A stretch of DNA of 42,094 nt from UBA1858 sp965658595 (lineage in GTDB: Bacteria; Pseudomonadota; Gammaproteobacteria; UBA4575). The stretch is taken from positions 1 through 42,094 of the forward strand of contig CBFHSW010000085.1 of assembly GCA_965658595.1 (NCBI GenBank), given 5' to 3'. This document shows, piece by piece, positions 17,268-26,354 of this stretch. Position 1 is the first letter of the stretch. Each line of letters begins with the position of its first letter. The position numbers and the translations under genes are program-made. The notes under the pieces are model-generated. The model did not search any database. It was not told the origin of the DNA and worked only from the letters and a program-made list of their open reading frames with translations.

Positions 17268-17654
17268 TTAGTCATATTTAATGTATGCAAACCTTTGATC
17301 ATCAGGCACACCCTCTAGATCAGGTTCTGACTGCCCGGGATTCCATTGAATCACCTGTTCAATTTTATTGGCCAGCGCGAAATCTTTACTAGTGACACCC
17401 TTGGCGGCATGATTAGTCAACTTTACCACCACAAAAGCATATGAGACGGTTAGATCAGGATGATGCCAAGCTGCTTCCGCTAAATGACCGACTGTGTTCA
17501 CGACCATTAACGTGCCTTTCCAACTATTAGTCTTATATTTTCGGCGTATCCAGCCATTTTCATAGTACCAATTGGGTAGTTCTTCTTGAAGACGTGATTG
17601 TATCTGTTCTTCGCTGTAAACTTGCTCAGCCTCAATATTGCGCCACTTAGACAT
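17268..17654 (-). CDS. phhB: Pterin-4a-carbinolamine dehydratase
   Basis: A 128-residue PCD/DCoH family protein. The active-site motifs are visible: HLAEAAWHHPDL near residues 57-68 and VKLTNHAAKGVTSKDFALA near 77-95. The enzyme dehydrates 4a-hydroxytetrahydropterin in aromatic amino acid hydroxylation. No phenylalanine hydroxylase gene is in the window; PCD homologues also occur beside methanopterin genes in methylotrophs, so a role in pterin cofactor chemistry is possible. It is a single gene, divergent from the formate dehydrogenase genes and convergent with sco2. The family assignment is firm, the in vivo substrate is not. Confidence 0.88.
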   Translation of the reverse strand: MSKWRNIEAEQVYSEEQIQSRLQEELPNWYYENGWIRRKYKTNSWKGTLMVVNTVGHLAEAAWHHPDLTVSYAFVVVKLTNHAAKGVTSKDFALANKIEQVIQWNPGQSEPDLEGVPDDQRFAYIKYD

Positions 17655-17795
17655 ACAGATTCCTTTTCAAAAGATATACAAATGCATTATTTATACGAAT
17701 ATGTACACGGATGATATACGCATTCGTTGAGAATTCACGTAAAATAACTTTTCTGCTCCAACTCAACAATCACAAGATAGGGATAAAGCGAGACC

Positions 17796-19484
17796 ATGGA
17801 TATAGCCGTCACGCGCAAGCGAAATAAAATGCGCGGTCAACAACGTGGAAGAAGCGTTGATGCCGTTGCTTTACAACAAGTACTAGACCTACTGGGTGAC
17901 AAACCTAGACGACGAGACCTTCTCATCGAGCATCTGCATTTATTGCAAGATGAATTTGGTCATATTTCAGCTGAACACATGACAGCGCTGGCTAGTGAAA
18001 TGAAATTAGCCCCTACAGAAGTCTATGAAGTCGCCTCTTTTTATCACCACTTCGATCTTGTTAAAGAAGGCCATCACGCACCACCTGAACTCACTATCCG
18101 AGTATGTGACTCGGTCACTTGTGAACTGAATGATGCCAAGGGCATTATCAAGGCATTAGATGGCAAGTATGAGGGTAAAATAAGAATACAACCTGTGCCC
18201 TGTATTGGTCGTTGTGAACAAGCACCAGTGGCTGTGGTTGGCACTAATCCTATTCCTTATGCTGATGTTGATAAGATCGCTGCAGCGGTCGACAATAATG
18301 AACGTCACGCTAAGGCACCAGATTGTATTCGCTATGACGAATATCAAAAAACTGGTGGCTATGCACTACTAAAGAAACTCACCGATGGCAGCTTAGATAA
18401 AGAAGACGTGATTACCACTCTGGAAGATTCAAATCTTCGCGGTCTCGGCGGTGCAGGTTTCCCTGCCGGCAGAAAATGGCGCATTGTTGGTAGCCAACCT
18501 GCTCCACGTATCATGGCGGTAAACATTGATGAGGGTGAGCCAGGCACGTTTAAAGACCGATACTATCTAGAACGTGATCCACATCGTTTCTTCGAAGGCA
18601 TGCTGATCGCCGCAAATGTCGTAGGTACTGATGCTATCTATATTTACCTTCGCGATGAATATGCGGGCATACGCAAGGCAATGACGGAAGAATTGGATAA
18701 ATTGCATGCTAATCCTCCAGCCGACCTACCTCATATAGAACTTCGTCGTGGTGCAGGTGCATACATTTGTGGTGAAGAATCAGCCATGATTGAATCTATA
18801 GAAGGCAAACGTGGCATGCCAAGATTACGTCCTCCTTTCGTAGCTCAAGTCGGTGTATTTGGACGACCTACTCTCGAGCATAATATGGAAACTCTATATT
18901 GGATACGTGACTTAATTGAAAAAGGAGCTGATTGGTTTACTTCACAGGGTCGCAATGGTCGCAAAGGTCTGCGCTCATTCTCAGTGAGTGGCCGTGTTAA
19001 TAAGCCTGGCGTACATCTAGCCCCCGCTGGCATCTCAGTGAAAGAACTCATAGAAGAATACTGTGATGGAATGCAAGACGGTCATACTTTTTATGGATAC
19101 TTCCCTGGCGGTGCATCAGGTGGAATCCTACCAGCCAGCATGGATAACATTCCATTAGACTTCGATACTCTGAATGAGTATGGATGCTTTATTGGTTCGG
19201 CTGCGATTATGATTTTCTCGGATCAAGATAAAGCACGTGACTTAGCCCTTAATGCCATGAAGTTCTTTGAACATGAGTCTTGTGGGAAGTGCACACCATG
19301 TCGCGTGGGAACATCAAAGTCAGTCAAGTTAATGTCTAAAAAGGATTGGGATCAACCGCTCATGAAGGAGCTCTCACAAACCATGTCTGATGCCTCTATC
19401 TGTGGTTTAGGACAGGCAGCATCAAATCCGATGCAATGTGTTCTCAATTATTTCCCAGAAGAACTCTCACCGGAAGCGGAGTAA
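17796..19484 (+). CDS. NAD-dependent formate dehydrogenase, beta subunit (NuoE-NuoF fusion)
   Basis: This 562-residue protein joins a NuoE-like [2Fe-2S] domain (about 20-165, with CDSVTCELN and PCIGRCEQAP cysteines) to a NuoF-like flavoprotein domain (about 185-560). The latter shows the FMN/NADH segments GLGGAGFPAGRKW and NIDEGEPGTFKDR, GAYICGEESAMIESIEG, and the [4Fe-4S] SCGKCTPCR plus SICGLG. It passes electrons from the alpha subunit to NAD+. Length and fusion match the Fdh1B subunit of the tungsten/molybdenum formate dehydrogenase of Methylorubrum. It begins at ATG 17796 after GCGAG and stops 4 nt before the alpha gene. Confidence 0.93.
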   Translation: MDIAVTRKRNKMRGQQRGRSVDAVALQQVLDLLGDKPRRRDLLIEHLHLLQDEFGHISAEHMTALASEMKLAPTEVYEVASFYHHFDLVKEGHHAPPELTIRVCDSVTCELNDAKGIIKALDGKYEGKIRIQPVPCIGRCEQAPVAVVGTNPIPYADVDKIAAAVDNNERHAKAPDCIRYDEYQKTGGYALLKKLTDGSLDKEDVITTLEDSNLRGLGGAGFPAGRKWRIVGSQPAPRIMAVNIDEGEPGTFKDRYYLERDPHRFFEGMLIAANVVGTDAIYIYLRDEYAGIRKAMTEELDKLHANPPADLPHIELRRGAGAYICGEESAMIESIEGKRGMPRLRPPFVAQVGVFGRPTLEHNMETLYWIRDLIEKGADWFTSQGRNGRKGLRSFSVSGRVNKPGVHLAPAGISVKELIEEYCDGMQDGHTFYGYFPGGASGGILPASMDNIPLDFDTLNEYGCFIGSAAIMIFSDQDKARDLALNAMKFFEHESCGKCTPCRVGTSKSVKLMSKKDWDQPLMKELSQTMSDASICGLGQAASNPMQCVLNYFPEELSPEAE

Positions 19485-19488
19485 AACA

Positions 19489-22248
19489 ATGGCAGCAAAT
19501 CCAAAAGAATTAAATGAATTAAAGACCGTTGAGTTTTCTCTAAACGGAGCAACTATCAGTGCGTTTGAAGATGAAACGATTCTACAAGCCGCAAAAAGAA
19601 ATGGTGTAGACATCCCTCATCTTTGCTACAAGGATGGACTCAGAGCAGATGGTAACTGTCGAGCATGTGTAGTTGAAATTGAAGGCGAGCGCGTGTTGCA
19701 ACCATCATGTGTACGCACACCGACTGAAGGTATGGTTGTGAATACAACTAACGAGCGTGTGAATCACTCACAGAAGATGGTACTCGAGTTATTACAATCT
19801 GACATCGCTGAAAAAAAATATACGCTTAACAGTGAACTGGACCAGTGGTCACAGAAATTAGATGTCGGTCTGCCTCGTTTTGAAGCACGTCACAACCCAG
19901 AAGAAGATTTATCTCATCCAGCTATTGCGGTTAATTTAGATGCCTGTATTCAATGTACTCGCTGTGTTCGCGCATGCCGTGAAGAACAAAATAATGATGT
20001 GATTGGTTACTCACAGCGTGGGGCTCATTCCATGATTGTGTTTGATATCGCTGACCCTATGGGAGACAGCTCATGCGTAGGCTGTGGTGAATGTGTACAA
20101 GCCTGCCCTACCGGCGCATTAATGCCTTCTAAAGAATTAGGCATGCAAGAACCCGATCGCCAAGTAGAATCAGCATGCCCATACTGTGGTGTTGGTTGCC
20201 TGCTTACCTTCAACGTCAAAGATGAAAAGATCATTTATGTGGAAGGCCGTGACGGTCCTGCTAACAAAAGTCGTTTGTGTGTGAAAGGTCGCTATGGTTT
20301 TGATTACATTCATAACGATAGACGTTTAACCAAACCTCTCATTCGTAAGCCAGATGCACCTAAAGTAGCCGATATAGAATCACTCACTGAAGCTGACATC
20401 AATAACATGTTTCGTGAGGCAACATGGGAAGAAGCACTAGACTTTGCAGCCAACGGCTTGAAAGATATTCGTGATGAGTGTGGTGGCAATGCTCTAGCAG
20501 GATTTGGTTCAGCTAAAGGCTCAAACGAGGAAGCCTATCTTTTCCAGAAGCTTATTCGAACTGGTTTCGGCACCAACAATGTCGATCACTGTACACGCTT
20601 GTGTCACGCATCTTCTGTTGTCGCCTTATTAGAAGGCATCGGTTCGGGCGCAGTGTCTAACCAAGTTGCAGAAGTAAAAGACTCTGAAGTGATTGTCATT
20701 ATCGGTTCTAATCCAACGGTTAATCATCCAGTGGCAGCCACTTTTATTAAGAATGCTGCACGTGATGGAAAAACGTTAATCGTTATGGATCCCCGCAGAA
20801 CAGAAATTGCACGCCATGCCGATCATGTTCTTCAGTTTAAACCTGATACCGACGTGGCTATGTTGAATGCAATCATGCACTCAATTATCAAGCAAGGCTT
20901 AGTCGATAAAGATTTTATTGCCAATCGTACTGAAGGCTATGATGAACTTGAAAAACACTTAGAAGATTACTCTCCAGAACAGATGGAGAAGATTTGCGGT
21001 ATTCCAGCTGAGACTCTTCATGAAGTGGCTCGCGTATATGCCTCGTCTAAAGCTTCTATCATTTTCTGGGGAATGGGTGTTTCGCAACATATACACGGCA
21101 CCGATAATGCGCGTTGTCTAATCGCCCTAGCGCTAATGACAGGACAAATCAGTAAGCCAGGTTCTGGTCTGCACCCATTACGTGGTCAGAACAATGTTCA
21201 AGGCGCATCTGACGTAGGTCTAATACCTATGGTATTCCCAGATTATCAGAGAGTAGATAACCCAGAAGCACAAGCACGCTTTGAAAATCTATGGGAAACA
21301 AATCTTGATCCAAATCCAGGTCTAACAGTGGTTGAGATCATGGAAGCAATTACTGAAGGGAATATTCAAGGTCTGTATGTGGAAGGTGAGAATCCTGCTA
21401 TGTCTGATCCAAACCTTAACCATGCTCGTCATGCATTAGCCTCGCTAAAGCATCTTGTGGTACAGGATATCTTTATGACAGAGACAGCCTTATTTGCTGA
21501 CGTCATCTTGCCAGCCTCTGCCTTCCCTGAAAAGGACGGAACCTTTACTAATACTGACCGTCGTGTTCAATTAGGACGCCAAGCAGTTCAACCTCCTGGT
21601 CAAGCCAAGCAAGATTTATGGATTATCCAAGAGCTTGCCAAACGATTAGGTCTAGATTGGCAATACAGTGGCCCTAGTGATGTGTTCGCTGAAATGCGTA
21701 AAGGCATGGATTCAATCAAAGGTATGTCATGGGAGCGATTAGAGAAAGATCACTCTGTGACTTATCCATGTGAAACCGATGATGATCCTGGCCAAGGTAT
21801 TATCTTTGTTGAAGACTTCCCAACTGAAAGTGGTCGAGCCAAGATTGTTCCAGCAGCGTTCACCAATGCTGATGAGCTACCTAATGAAGAATTTGATTTT
21901 GTTCTGATTACGGGTAGACAGCTAGAACATTGGCACACCGGCTCCATGACACGTCGCGCTTCCATGCTGGACGCCATTGAGCCAGTACCGACTGCCTGCA
22001 TTAATCCAGCGGATTTAGAGAAGATTGGCGCCAAAGCTAATGACATGATTCGACTCAAGTCGCGTCGTGGAGAGGTGGAGTGTTATGCTCGTGCTGATGA
22101 TGGTTTACGTGAAGGTCAAATATTTATGCCTTTCTGTTACCACGAAGCGGCAGCTAACCTACTCACTACTGATGCCTTAGATCCGTTTGCTAAGATTCCT
22201 GAATTTAAGTTCTGTGCAATTAAAGTTGAGGCCGCTGAGAACGCATAA
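19489..22248 (+). CDS. NAD-dependent formate dehydrogenase, catalytic alpha subunit (Mo/W)
   Basis: A 919-residue molybdopterin formate dehydrogenase that oxidises formate to CO2. From the N-terminus: a [2Fe-2S] domain (CYKDGLRADGNCRACVVE), two [4Fe-4S] ferredoxin motifs (CIQCTRCVRAC and CVGCGECVQACP), the molybdopterin-domain cluster CPYCGVGC...CVKGRYG, and the catalytic region. The position used for selenocysteine in some relatives is Cys372 (codon TGT at 20602-20604) in TRLCHASS, so no recoding is needed. The start at 19489 (MAANPKEL) is preferred over an upstream ATG inside the beta gene. With the beta subunit it resembles Fdh1 of methylotrophs and completes formaldehyde oxidation. No FdhD or cofactor genes are adjacent. 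Confidence 0.94.
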   Translation: MAANPKELNELKTVEFSLNGATISAFEDETILQAAKRNGVDIPHLCYKDGLRADGNCRACVVEIEGERVLQPSCVRTPTEGMVVNTTNERVNHSQKMVLELLQSDIAEKKYTLNSELDQWSQKLDVGLPRFEARHNPEEDLSHPAIAVNLDACIQCTRCVRACREEQNNDVIGYSQRGAHSMIVFDIADPMGDSSCVGCGECVQACPTGALMPSKELGMQEPDRQVESACPYCGVGCLLTFNVKDEKIIYVEGRDGPANKSRLCVKGRYGFDYIHNDRRLTKPLIRKPDAPKVADIESLTEADINNMFREATWEEALDFAANGLKDIRDECGGNALAGFGSAKGSNEEAYLFQKLIRTGFGTNNVDHCTRLCHASSVVALLEGIGSGAVSNQVAEVKDSEVIVIIGSNPTVNHPVAATFIKNAARDGKTLIVMDPRRTEIARHADHVLQFKPDTDVAMLNAIMHSIIKQGLVDKDFIANRTEGYDELEKHLEDYSPEQMEKICGIPAETLHEVARVYASSKASIIFWGMGVSQHIHGTDNARCLIALALMTGQISKPGSGLHPLRGQNNVQGASDVGLIPMVFPDYQRVDNPEAQARFENLWETNLDPNPGLTVVEIMEAITEGNIQGLYVEGENPAMSDPNLNHARHALASLKHLVVQDIFMTETALFADVILPASAFPEKDGTFTNTDRRVQLGRQAVQPPGQAKQDLWIIQELAKRLGLDWQYSGPSDVFAEMRKGMDSIKGMSWERLEKDHSVTYPCETDDDPGQGIIFVEDFPTESGRAKIVPAAFTNADELPNEEFDFVLITGRQLEHWHTGSMTRRASMLDAIEPVPTACINPADLEKIGAKANDMIRLKSRRGEVECYARADDGLREGQIFMPFCYHEAAANLLTTDALDPFAKIPEFKFCAIKVEAAENA

Positions 22249-22267
22249 ACATCTTAGTCGTTAAAAT

Positions 22268-22307
22268 AAAAAGGCCGGTGATTAATTCATAATCACCGGC
22301 CTTTTTT
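22268..22307. terminator. Bidirectional terminator between formate dehydrogenase and folP
   Basis: A perfect stem with GGCCGGTGATT at 22273-22283 and its complement at 22291-22301 around a 7-nt loop, flanked by A and T runs. It works as a Rho-independent terminator on both strands, ending the converging formate dehydrogenase and folP transcripts. Confidence 0.93.
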
Positions 22308-22411
22308 ATGTGTGAAGTTTATATAATAGATTTTTGGAGCAAAATTCAAAGACTAAGATTTAGTGGCTCTGGCTTAGACTCTAGCTTGCACCCTAGAAAT
22401 ACTGATAGATA

Positions 22412-23236
22412 TTAAGCGTTACATATTGCAAAGCTAACATCAGCAGCTTGTCGATTCTGCCAAACATCATGCACTCTAAAAATTTTCGCCCCAGCTTGAA
22501 CACCCAGTGCGGTTGTCGCGCAGGTGGCTGGCATGCGAGCGGCGGGATCTTCAGCTTGACAGATCTCTCCCATAAAACGCTTACGACTGGTTCCTAACAA
22601 AACTTCAAAACCCTGTTGAGTAAGCGTATCTAGCTGCTTTAATAACGCTAGATTATGTTGAGTACGCTTACCAAATCCAATACCGGGATCAAGAATAATA
22701 TTATGTTTTTCTATACCTGCAGTTAATGCTTTATCAGCCTGTTGAAGTAAAAAATCTGATACTTCTTTGCCGACATTGTCATACTGTGGATTATCTTGCA
22801 TATCTCCAGGACGACCTTGCATATGCATAATGCAGTAAGGCACATCTCTCTCAGCGATCAATGAGATCATTTGTTCATCATCTGTGCCTCCTGTGACATC
22901 ATTGACGAATCCTGCTCCCGCATCCAAAGCGGCTTCCGCCACGCTATGTAAAGTAGTATCAACACTGATCATGATATCGTCTGGCAGTTCTTTAGATAAG
23001 GCGGCAATCACATCCAGTATGCGACGCTTTTGTTCAGTAGCATCAACACGTTGTGAACCCGGGCGTGTTGACTCACCCCCTATATCAATTATATCTGCAC
23101 CTTCCTCAACCATATTCAGGCCTCTGGCCACCGCATCACGCGTACTCGAGTACATGCCACCATCAGAAAAACTGTCAGGAGTGACGTTCAGAATACCCAT
23201 GATCAAAGGGCCATTTTTTGTCAATAGTGTGCTCAT
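22412..23236 (-). CDS. folP: Dihydropteroate synthase
   Basis: A 274-residue dihydropteroate synthase, a TIM barrel joining dihydropterin pyrophosphate to 4-aminobenzoate. All signature motifs are present: ILNVTPDSFSDGG (15-27), DIGGESTRPGS, DPGIGFGKR, GTSRKRFMG and the C-terminal VHDV. In most gammaproteobacteria folP lies between ftsH and glmM; here it stands with a metallo-hydrolase gene, close to methanopterin genes. It may be the ordinary folate enzyme, or a paralogue that couples the pterin to ribofuranosylaminobenzene phosphate in H4MPT synthesis. Sequence alone does not decide. Confidence 0.92.
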   Translation of the reverse strand: MSTLLTKNGPLIMGILNVTPDSFSDGGMYSSTRDAVARGLNMVEEGADIIDIGGESTRPGSQRVDATEQKRRILDVIAALSKELPDDIMISVDTTLHSVAEAALDAGAGFVNDVTGGTDDEQMISLIAERDVPYCIMHMQGRPGDMQDNPQYDNVGKEVSDFLLQQADKALTAGIEKHNIILDPGIGFGKRTQHNLALLKQLDTLTQQGFEVLLGTSRKRFMGEICQAEDPAARMPATCATTALGVQAGAKIFRVHDVWQNRQAADVSFAICNA

Positions 23237-23266
23237 AGTTTTTATCTGCTTTGAAAGGTGACTGGG

Positions 23267-24223
23267 TTATGGTGTGAGTATATTAATATTCGTACCAACT
23301 TGTAAGCGCATCAAATCATAACCGAACTCCACCCTGCCCGTGTAGTCTTGTCTGATTTGCTTTAAAACAGAATCTTCACCCACACCAAACAACAAGACAT
23401 GATTCATCACTGCTAATCGTGGTTGAGTTTGTGTCAGTACTTGAGTTAATTGTTGTGGTGTCGTGTGATAGGCCATGATTTTAGATAACCTAGGATTGCG
23501 CGCGACTAACTCAGGACTGGCATCGGTAATTTCATGGATCAGCACATCCACATTTTTAGCCTGTTGTATAAGAGTGTCTGAAAGAGTCGTATCGCCAGAA
23601 ATCACCACTGAACGATCACCAAAATCGAGACGATAAGCTAAGGCGGGTTCTACTGGAGCATGATTGACAGCAAATGTACTGATCTTGACTCGATTATCGT
23701 CATAGACGACACCTGAGCTCACTTCAATACTTTTAAGAAAAGCCTCTTTATGATTGACGTTGGTCGTTCTGTATCTAATATCTTCACGATACATGGATCG
23801 CATAGCGTCAATTGTATGCTGTGTGCCCTTAGGTCCATAAACGACCAGATCACCATCCCTTTGATATATCCAACCCGTAATCCAGAGATCATCTAAGCCG
23901 CTGATATGATCAGAATGCAGATGTGTCAAGAATACCTGATGTATTTGATTAGGCGTAATACCAGCCTGTTGGAGGCGTATAGTTGCCCCTCGACCAGCAT
24001 CAAATAAAAAATACTTACCATCGGCTTGGATTAATGTTGCCGACCCAAATCGCTCTATAGAAGGTCTTGGTGTACCTGTGCCTAATAGTGTGATTTCCAA
24101 ATAATCCGCCAGCACTGATGAATGAAAAAACAGGCCAGCAAATACAATAGGATAGAACTTATTTAAGTGTAATAAGCCTCTAAAGTGTTCCAAAAATGGC
24201 AAAACGTTATCAACAGTATTCAT
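23267..24223 (-). CDS. Metallo-beta-lactamase-fold hydrolase, probably exported
   Basis: A 318-residue protein of the metallo-beta-lactamase superfamily, RNase Z/arylsulfatase-like branch. It has LLGTGTPRPS at 46-55, the dinuclear metal motif HLHSDH (101-106), SGDTTLSD and the late histidine AYHTT. A hydrophobic segment (about 24-39, ending SVLA) before the domain looks like a signal peptide, but 22 residues precede it, so the true start may be later than the one given. Export argues against a tRNA-processing role. It starts the pair with folP (30 nt gap). The substrate is unknown. Confidence 0.78.
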   Translation of the reverse strand: MNTVDNVLPFLEHFRGLLHLNKFYPIVFAGLFFHSSVLADYLEITLLGTGTPRPSIERFGSATLIQADGKYFLFDAGRGATIRLQQAGITPNQIHQVFLTHLHSDHISGLDDLWITGWIYQRDGDLVVYGPKGTQHTIDAMRSMYREDIRYRTTNVNHKEAFLKSIEVSSGVVYDDNRVKISTFAVNHAPVEPALAYRLDFGDRSVVISGDTTLSDTLIQQAKNVDVLIHEITDASPELVARNPRLSKIMAYHTTPQQLTQVLTQTQPRLAVMNHVLLFGVGEDSVLKQIRQDYTGRVEFGYDLMRLQVGTNINILTP

Positions 24224-24293
24224 GTTGAAATTAAACGTGAGCTAGCGTGGAATAGCAAGCATCAACGTCTCAATAATAAGGATTATAAATAAA

Positions 24294-24338
24294 CCTCTCA
24301 GATATAAAAAAGCCCCCTGTCGGGGGCTTCATGAGAGG
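24294..24338 (-). terminator. Terminator downstream of lepA
   Basis: On the minus strand a stem of GCCCCC/GGGGGC type (24312-24328) is followed by TTTTTTAT. An outer 7-bp repeat, CCTCTCA at 24294-24300 and TGAGAGG at 24332-24338, encloses it. It ends transcription about 130 bp after the lepA stop. Confidence 0.88.
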
Positions 24339-24467
24339 TTAATGAAAAAACTATGAAGTAAAAATCACTATAAATGGTAATCAAATCACTCTATGTGCAG
24401 ATGCCAACAAAATGCTAAGCGCATAAAATTGTCAGATAAAACAATCTGATTACACTGATACATATAA

Positions 24468-26258
24468 TTACTTATCAACTTTAAGTACCGCGAGAAAGGC
24501 AGACTGAGGCACCTCTACACTACCAATTTGTTTCATGCGCTTCTTACCCTCTTTCTGCTTTTCTAACAGCTTTTTCTTACGTGTGATATCTCCACCGTAA
24601 CATTTAGCTGTAACATTTTTGCGCAAAGCTTTAATAGTCGTTCTAGCAATAATTTGATTCCCGATTGCAGCTTGAATCGCAACGTCATACATTTGTCGTG
24701 GTATTAAGTCTTTTAATTTGACCGCGAGGGCATTTCCATAAGTGCGTGAGTGATCTGAATGTACAATCACAGAAAGCGCATCCACACGTTCTCCATTGAT
24801 TAATATATCCAACTTAACTAATGGGGAAGGCTGGAAATGAGAATGCTGATAATCAAAAGAGGCGTAACCTCGACTCACTGATTTGAGGCGATCAAAGAAG
24901 TCTAATACGACTTCATTCAAAGGCAGCTCAAAAGTGAGTGCCACTTGGTTACCATGATAAACAAGGTTTTTTTGAACGCCGCGTTTTTCTATACACAAGG
25001 TGATTACATTACCCACGTAATCATGTGGTACCAATATGTTAGCTTTGATGATTGGTTCATGAATAGCGTCTATCTTATTGAGTGCAGGCAATTCAGCTGG
25101 ATTATGAATCTGAACAACTTCACTATTGGTCAAATATACTTGATAGACCACTGTTGGTGCTGTCGTGATGAGATCTAAATCATACTCTCGCTCTAAGCGT
25201 TCTTGAATGATCTCCATATGTAGCATACCTAGAAATCCACAGCGAAAACCAAAACCTAAGGCCTGAGATGTCTCAGGTTCAAAGGTGAATGATGCGTCGT
25301 TGAGTTTTAATTTATCTAATGCATCACGAAAGCTCTCATAATCATCAGAATTTACTGGGAATATACCGGCAAATACGTTTGGATTAACCTCTTGGAAACC
25401 CTCTAGGGCTTGTTCTGCTGTTTGATCAACTGAGGTCAGTGTATCGCCTACTTTCGCGCTGGAAATATCCTTAATACCACAGATCAAGTATCCCACCTGT
25501 CCTGTCTCTAGTTGTTTACTTTCTTCACGCTTAGGAGTGAATACACCCAATTTTTCAACTTGGTAATTTCGTCCTGTGGACATGGACATAAGTTTTTGTT
25601 TAGGCTTGATTGAACCCTCAAAGATTCGCACTAAAGTAATTACACCCACATAGCTATCAAACCAAGAATCAATGATTAGTGCCTTAAGAGGTCCGTCAGG
25701 ATCACCCTCAGGCTGCGGAGTATGCTTTACTAGCGCTTCTAAGACATCCTCAACTCCTTGGCCAGTTTTTGCACTGACTAACAGTGGGTCAGTAGCATCA
25801 ATACCAATGACTTCTTCAATTTCATTAGCAACACGATCTGGATCTGCGGCAGGCAGATCAATCTTGTTAAGTACCGGCAGAACTTCTAAACCTAATTCTA
25901 CTGCTGTATAGCAATTGGCCACACTTTGGGCCTCTACACCTTGTGAGGCATCTACAATCAGTAAGGCACCCTCGCACGCTGCAAGGGATCTAGAAACCTC
26001 GTAGGAAAAATCCACATGGCCCGGTGTATCAATAAAATTAAGTTGATAGGTATTTCCATCTTGAGCAGTATATGGCAGTGTTACTGCTTGCGCTTTGATG
26101 GTAATTCCGCGCTCTTGCTCTAATTCCATGGAATCAAGTACTTGAGCTTTCATTTCACGTTCACTTAAACCACCGCAATGCTGGATGAATCTATCTGCTA
26201 GAGTGGATTTTCCGTGATCGATATGAGCAATAATGGAGAAATTTCGGATGTATTTCAT
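24468..26258 (-). CDS. lepA: Elongation factor 4 (LepA)
   Basis: A 596-residue translational GTPase, close to the usual 597-600 residues. The G domain shows AHIDHGKST (12-20), the switch region EQERGITIKAQAV and DTPGHVDFSYEV, with NKID as G4. The C-terminal domain unique to LepA is present (YGGDITRKKKLLEKQKEGKK). It back-translocates or rescues stalled ribosomes and helps ribosome assembly. As in many gammaproteobacteria it lies after the sigma-E and DegP genes; lepB and rnc, often next, do not follow here. Confidence 0.97.
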   Translation of the reverse strand: MKYIRNFSIIAHIDHGKSTLADRFIQHCGGLSEREMKAQVLDSMELEQERGITIKAQAVTLPYTAQDGNTYQLNFIDTPGHVDFSYEVSRSLAACEGALLIVDASQGVEAQSVANCYTAVELGLEVLPVLNKIDLPAADPDRVANEIEEVIGIDATDPLLVSAKTGQGVEDVLEALVKHTPQPEGDPDGPLKALIIDSWFDSYVGVITLVRIFEGSIKPKQKLMSMSTGRNYQVEKLGVFTPKREESKQLETGQVGYLICGIKDISSAKVGDTLTSVDQTAEQALEGFQEVNPNVFAGIFPVNSDDYESFRDALDKLKLNDASFTFEPETSQALGFGFRCGFLGMLHMEIIQERLEREYDLDLITTAPTVVYQVYLTNSEVVQIHNPAELPALNKIDAIHEPIIKANILVPHDYVGNVITLCIEKRGVQKNLVYHGNQVALTFELPLNEVVLDFFDRLKSVSRGYASFDYQHSHFQPSPLVKLDILINGERVDALSVIVHSDHSRTYGNALAVKLKDLIPRQMYDVAIQAAIGNQIIARTTIKALRKNVTAKCYGGDITRKKKLLEKQKEGKKRMKQIGSVEVPQSAFLAVLKVDK

Positions 26259-26289
26259 TCAGAGAGATAACTTTAATGATGCATAATGG

Positions 26290-26320
26290 AATAAAGCGAG
26301 TTTAAAACCCGCTTTATTTT
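26290..26320. terminator. Hairpin between degP and lepA
   Basis: Nine-base arms AATAAAGCG and CGCTTTATT with extra internal pairing, lying in the 96-bp gap. There is no long T run after the stem on the minus strand, so it may be a weak terminator or a processing site rather than a full stop. Confidence 0.4.
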
Positions 26321-26354
26321 GAATGTCGATTATGCGTGAAGATAGCCTGAACTG

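Noticed and set aside
20602..20604. Possible selenocysteine site in the formate dehydrogenase
   Set aside because: The codon is TGT (Cys), and no in-frame TGA is present in the gene.
24432..24449. Short inverted repeat TCAGAT/ATCTGA just after lepA
   Set aside because: Six-bp arms in AT-rich DNA are expected by chance, and a much stronger terminator lies downstream.
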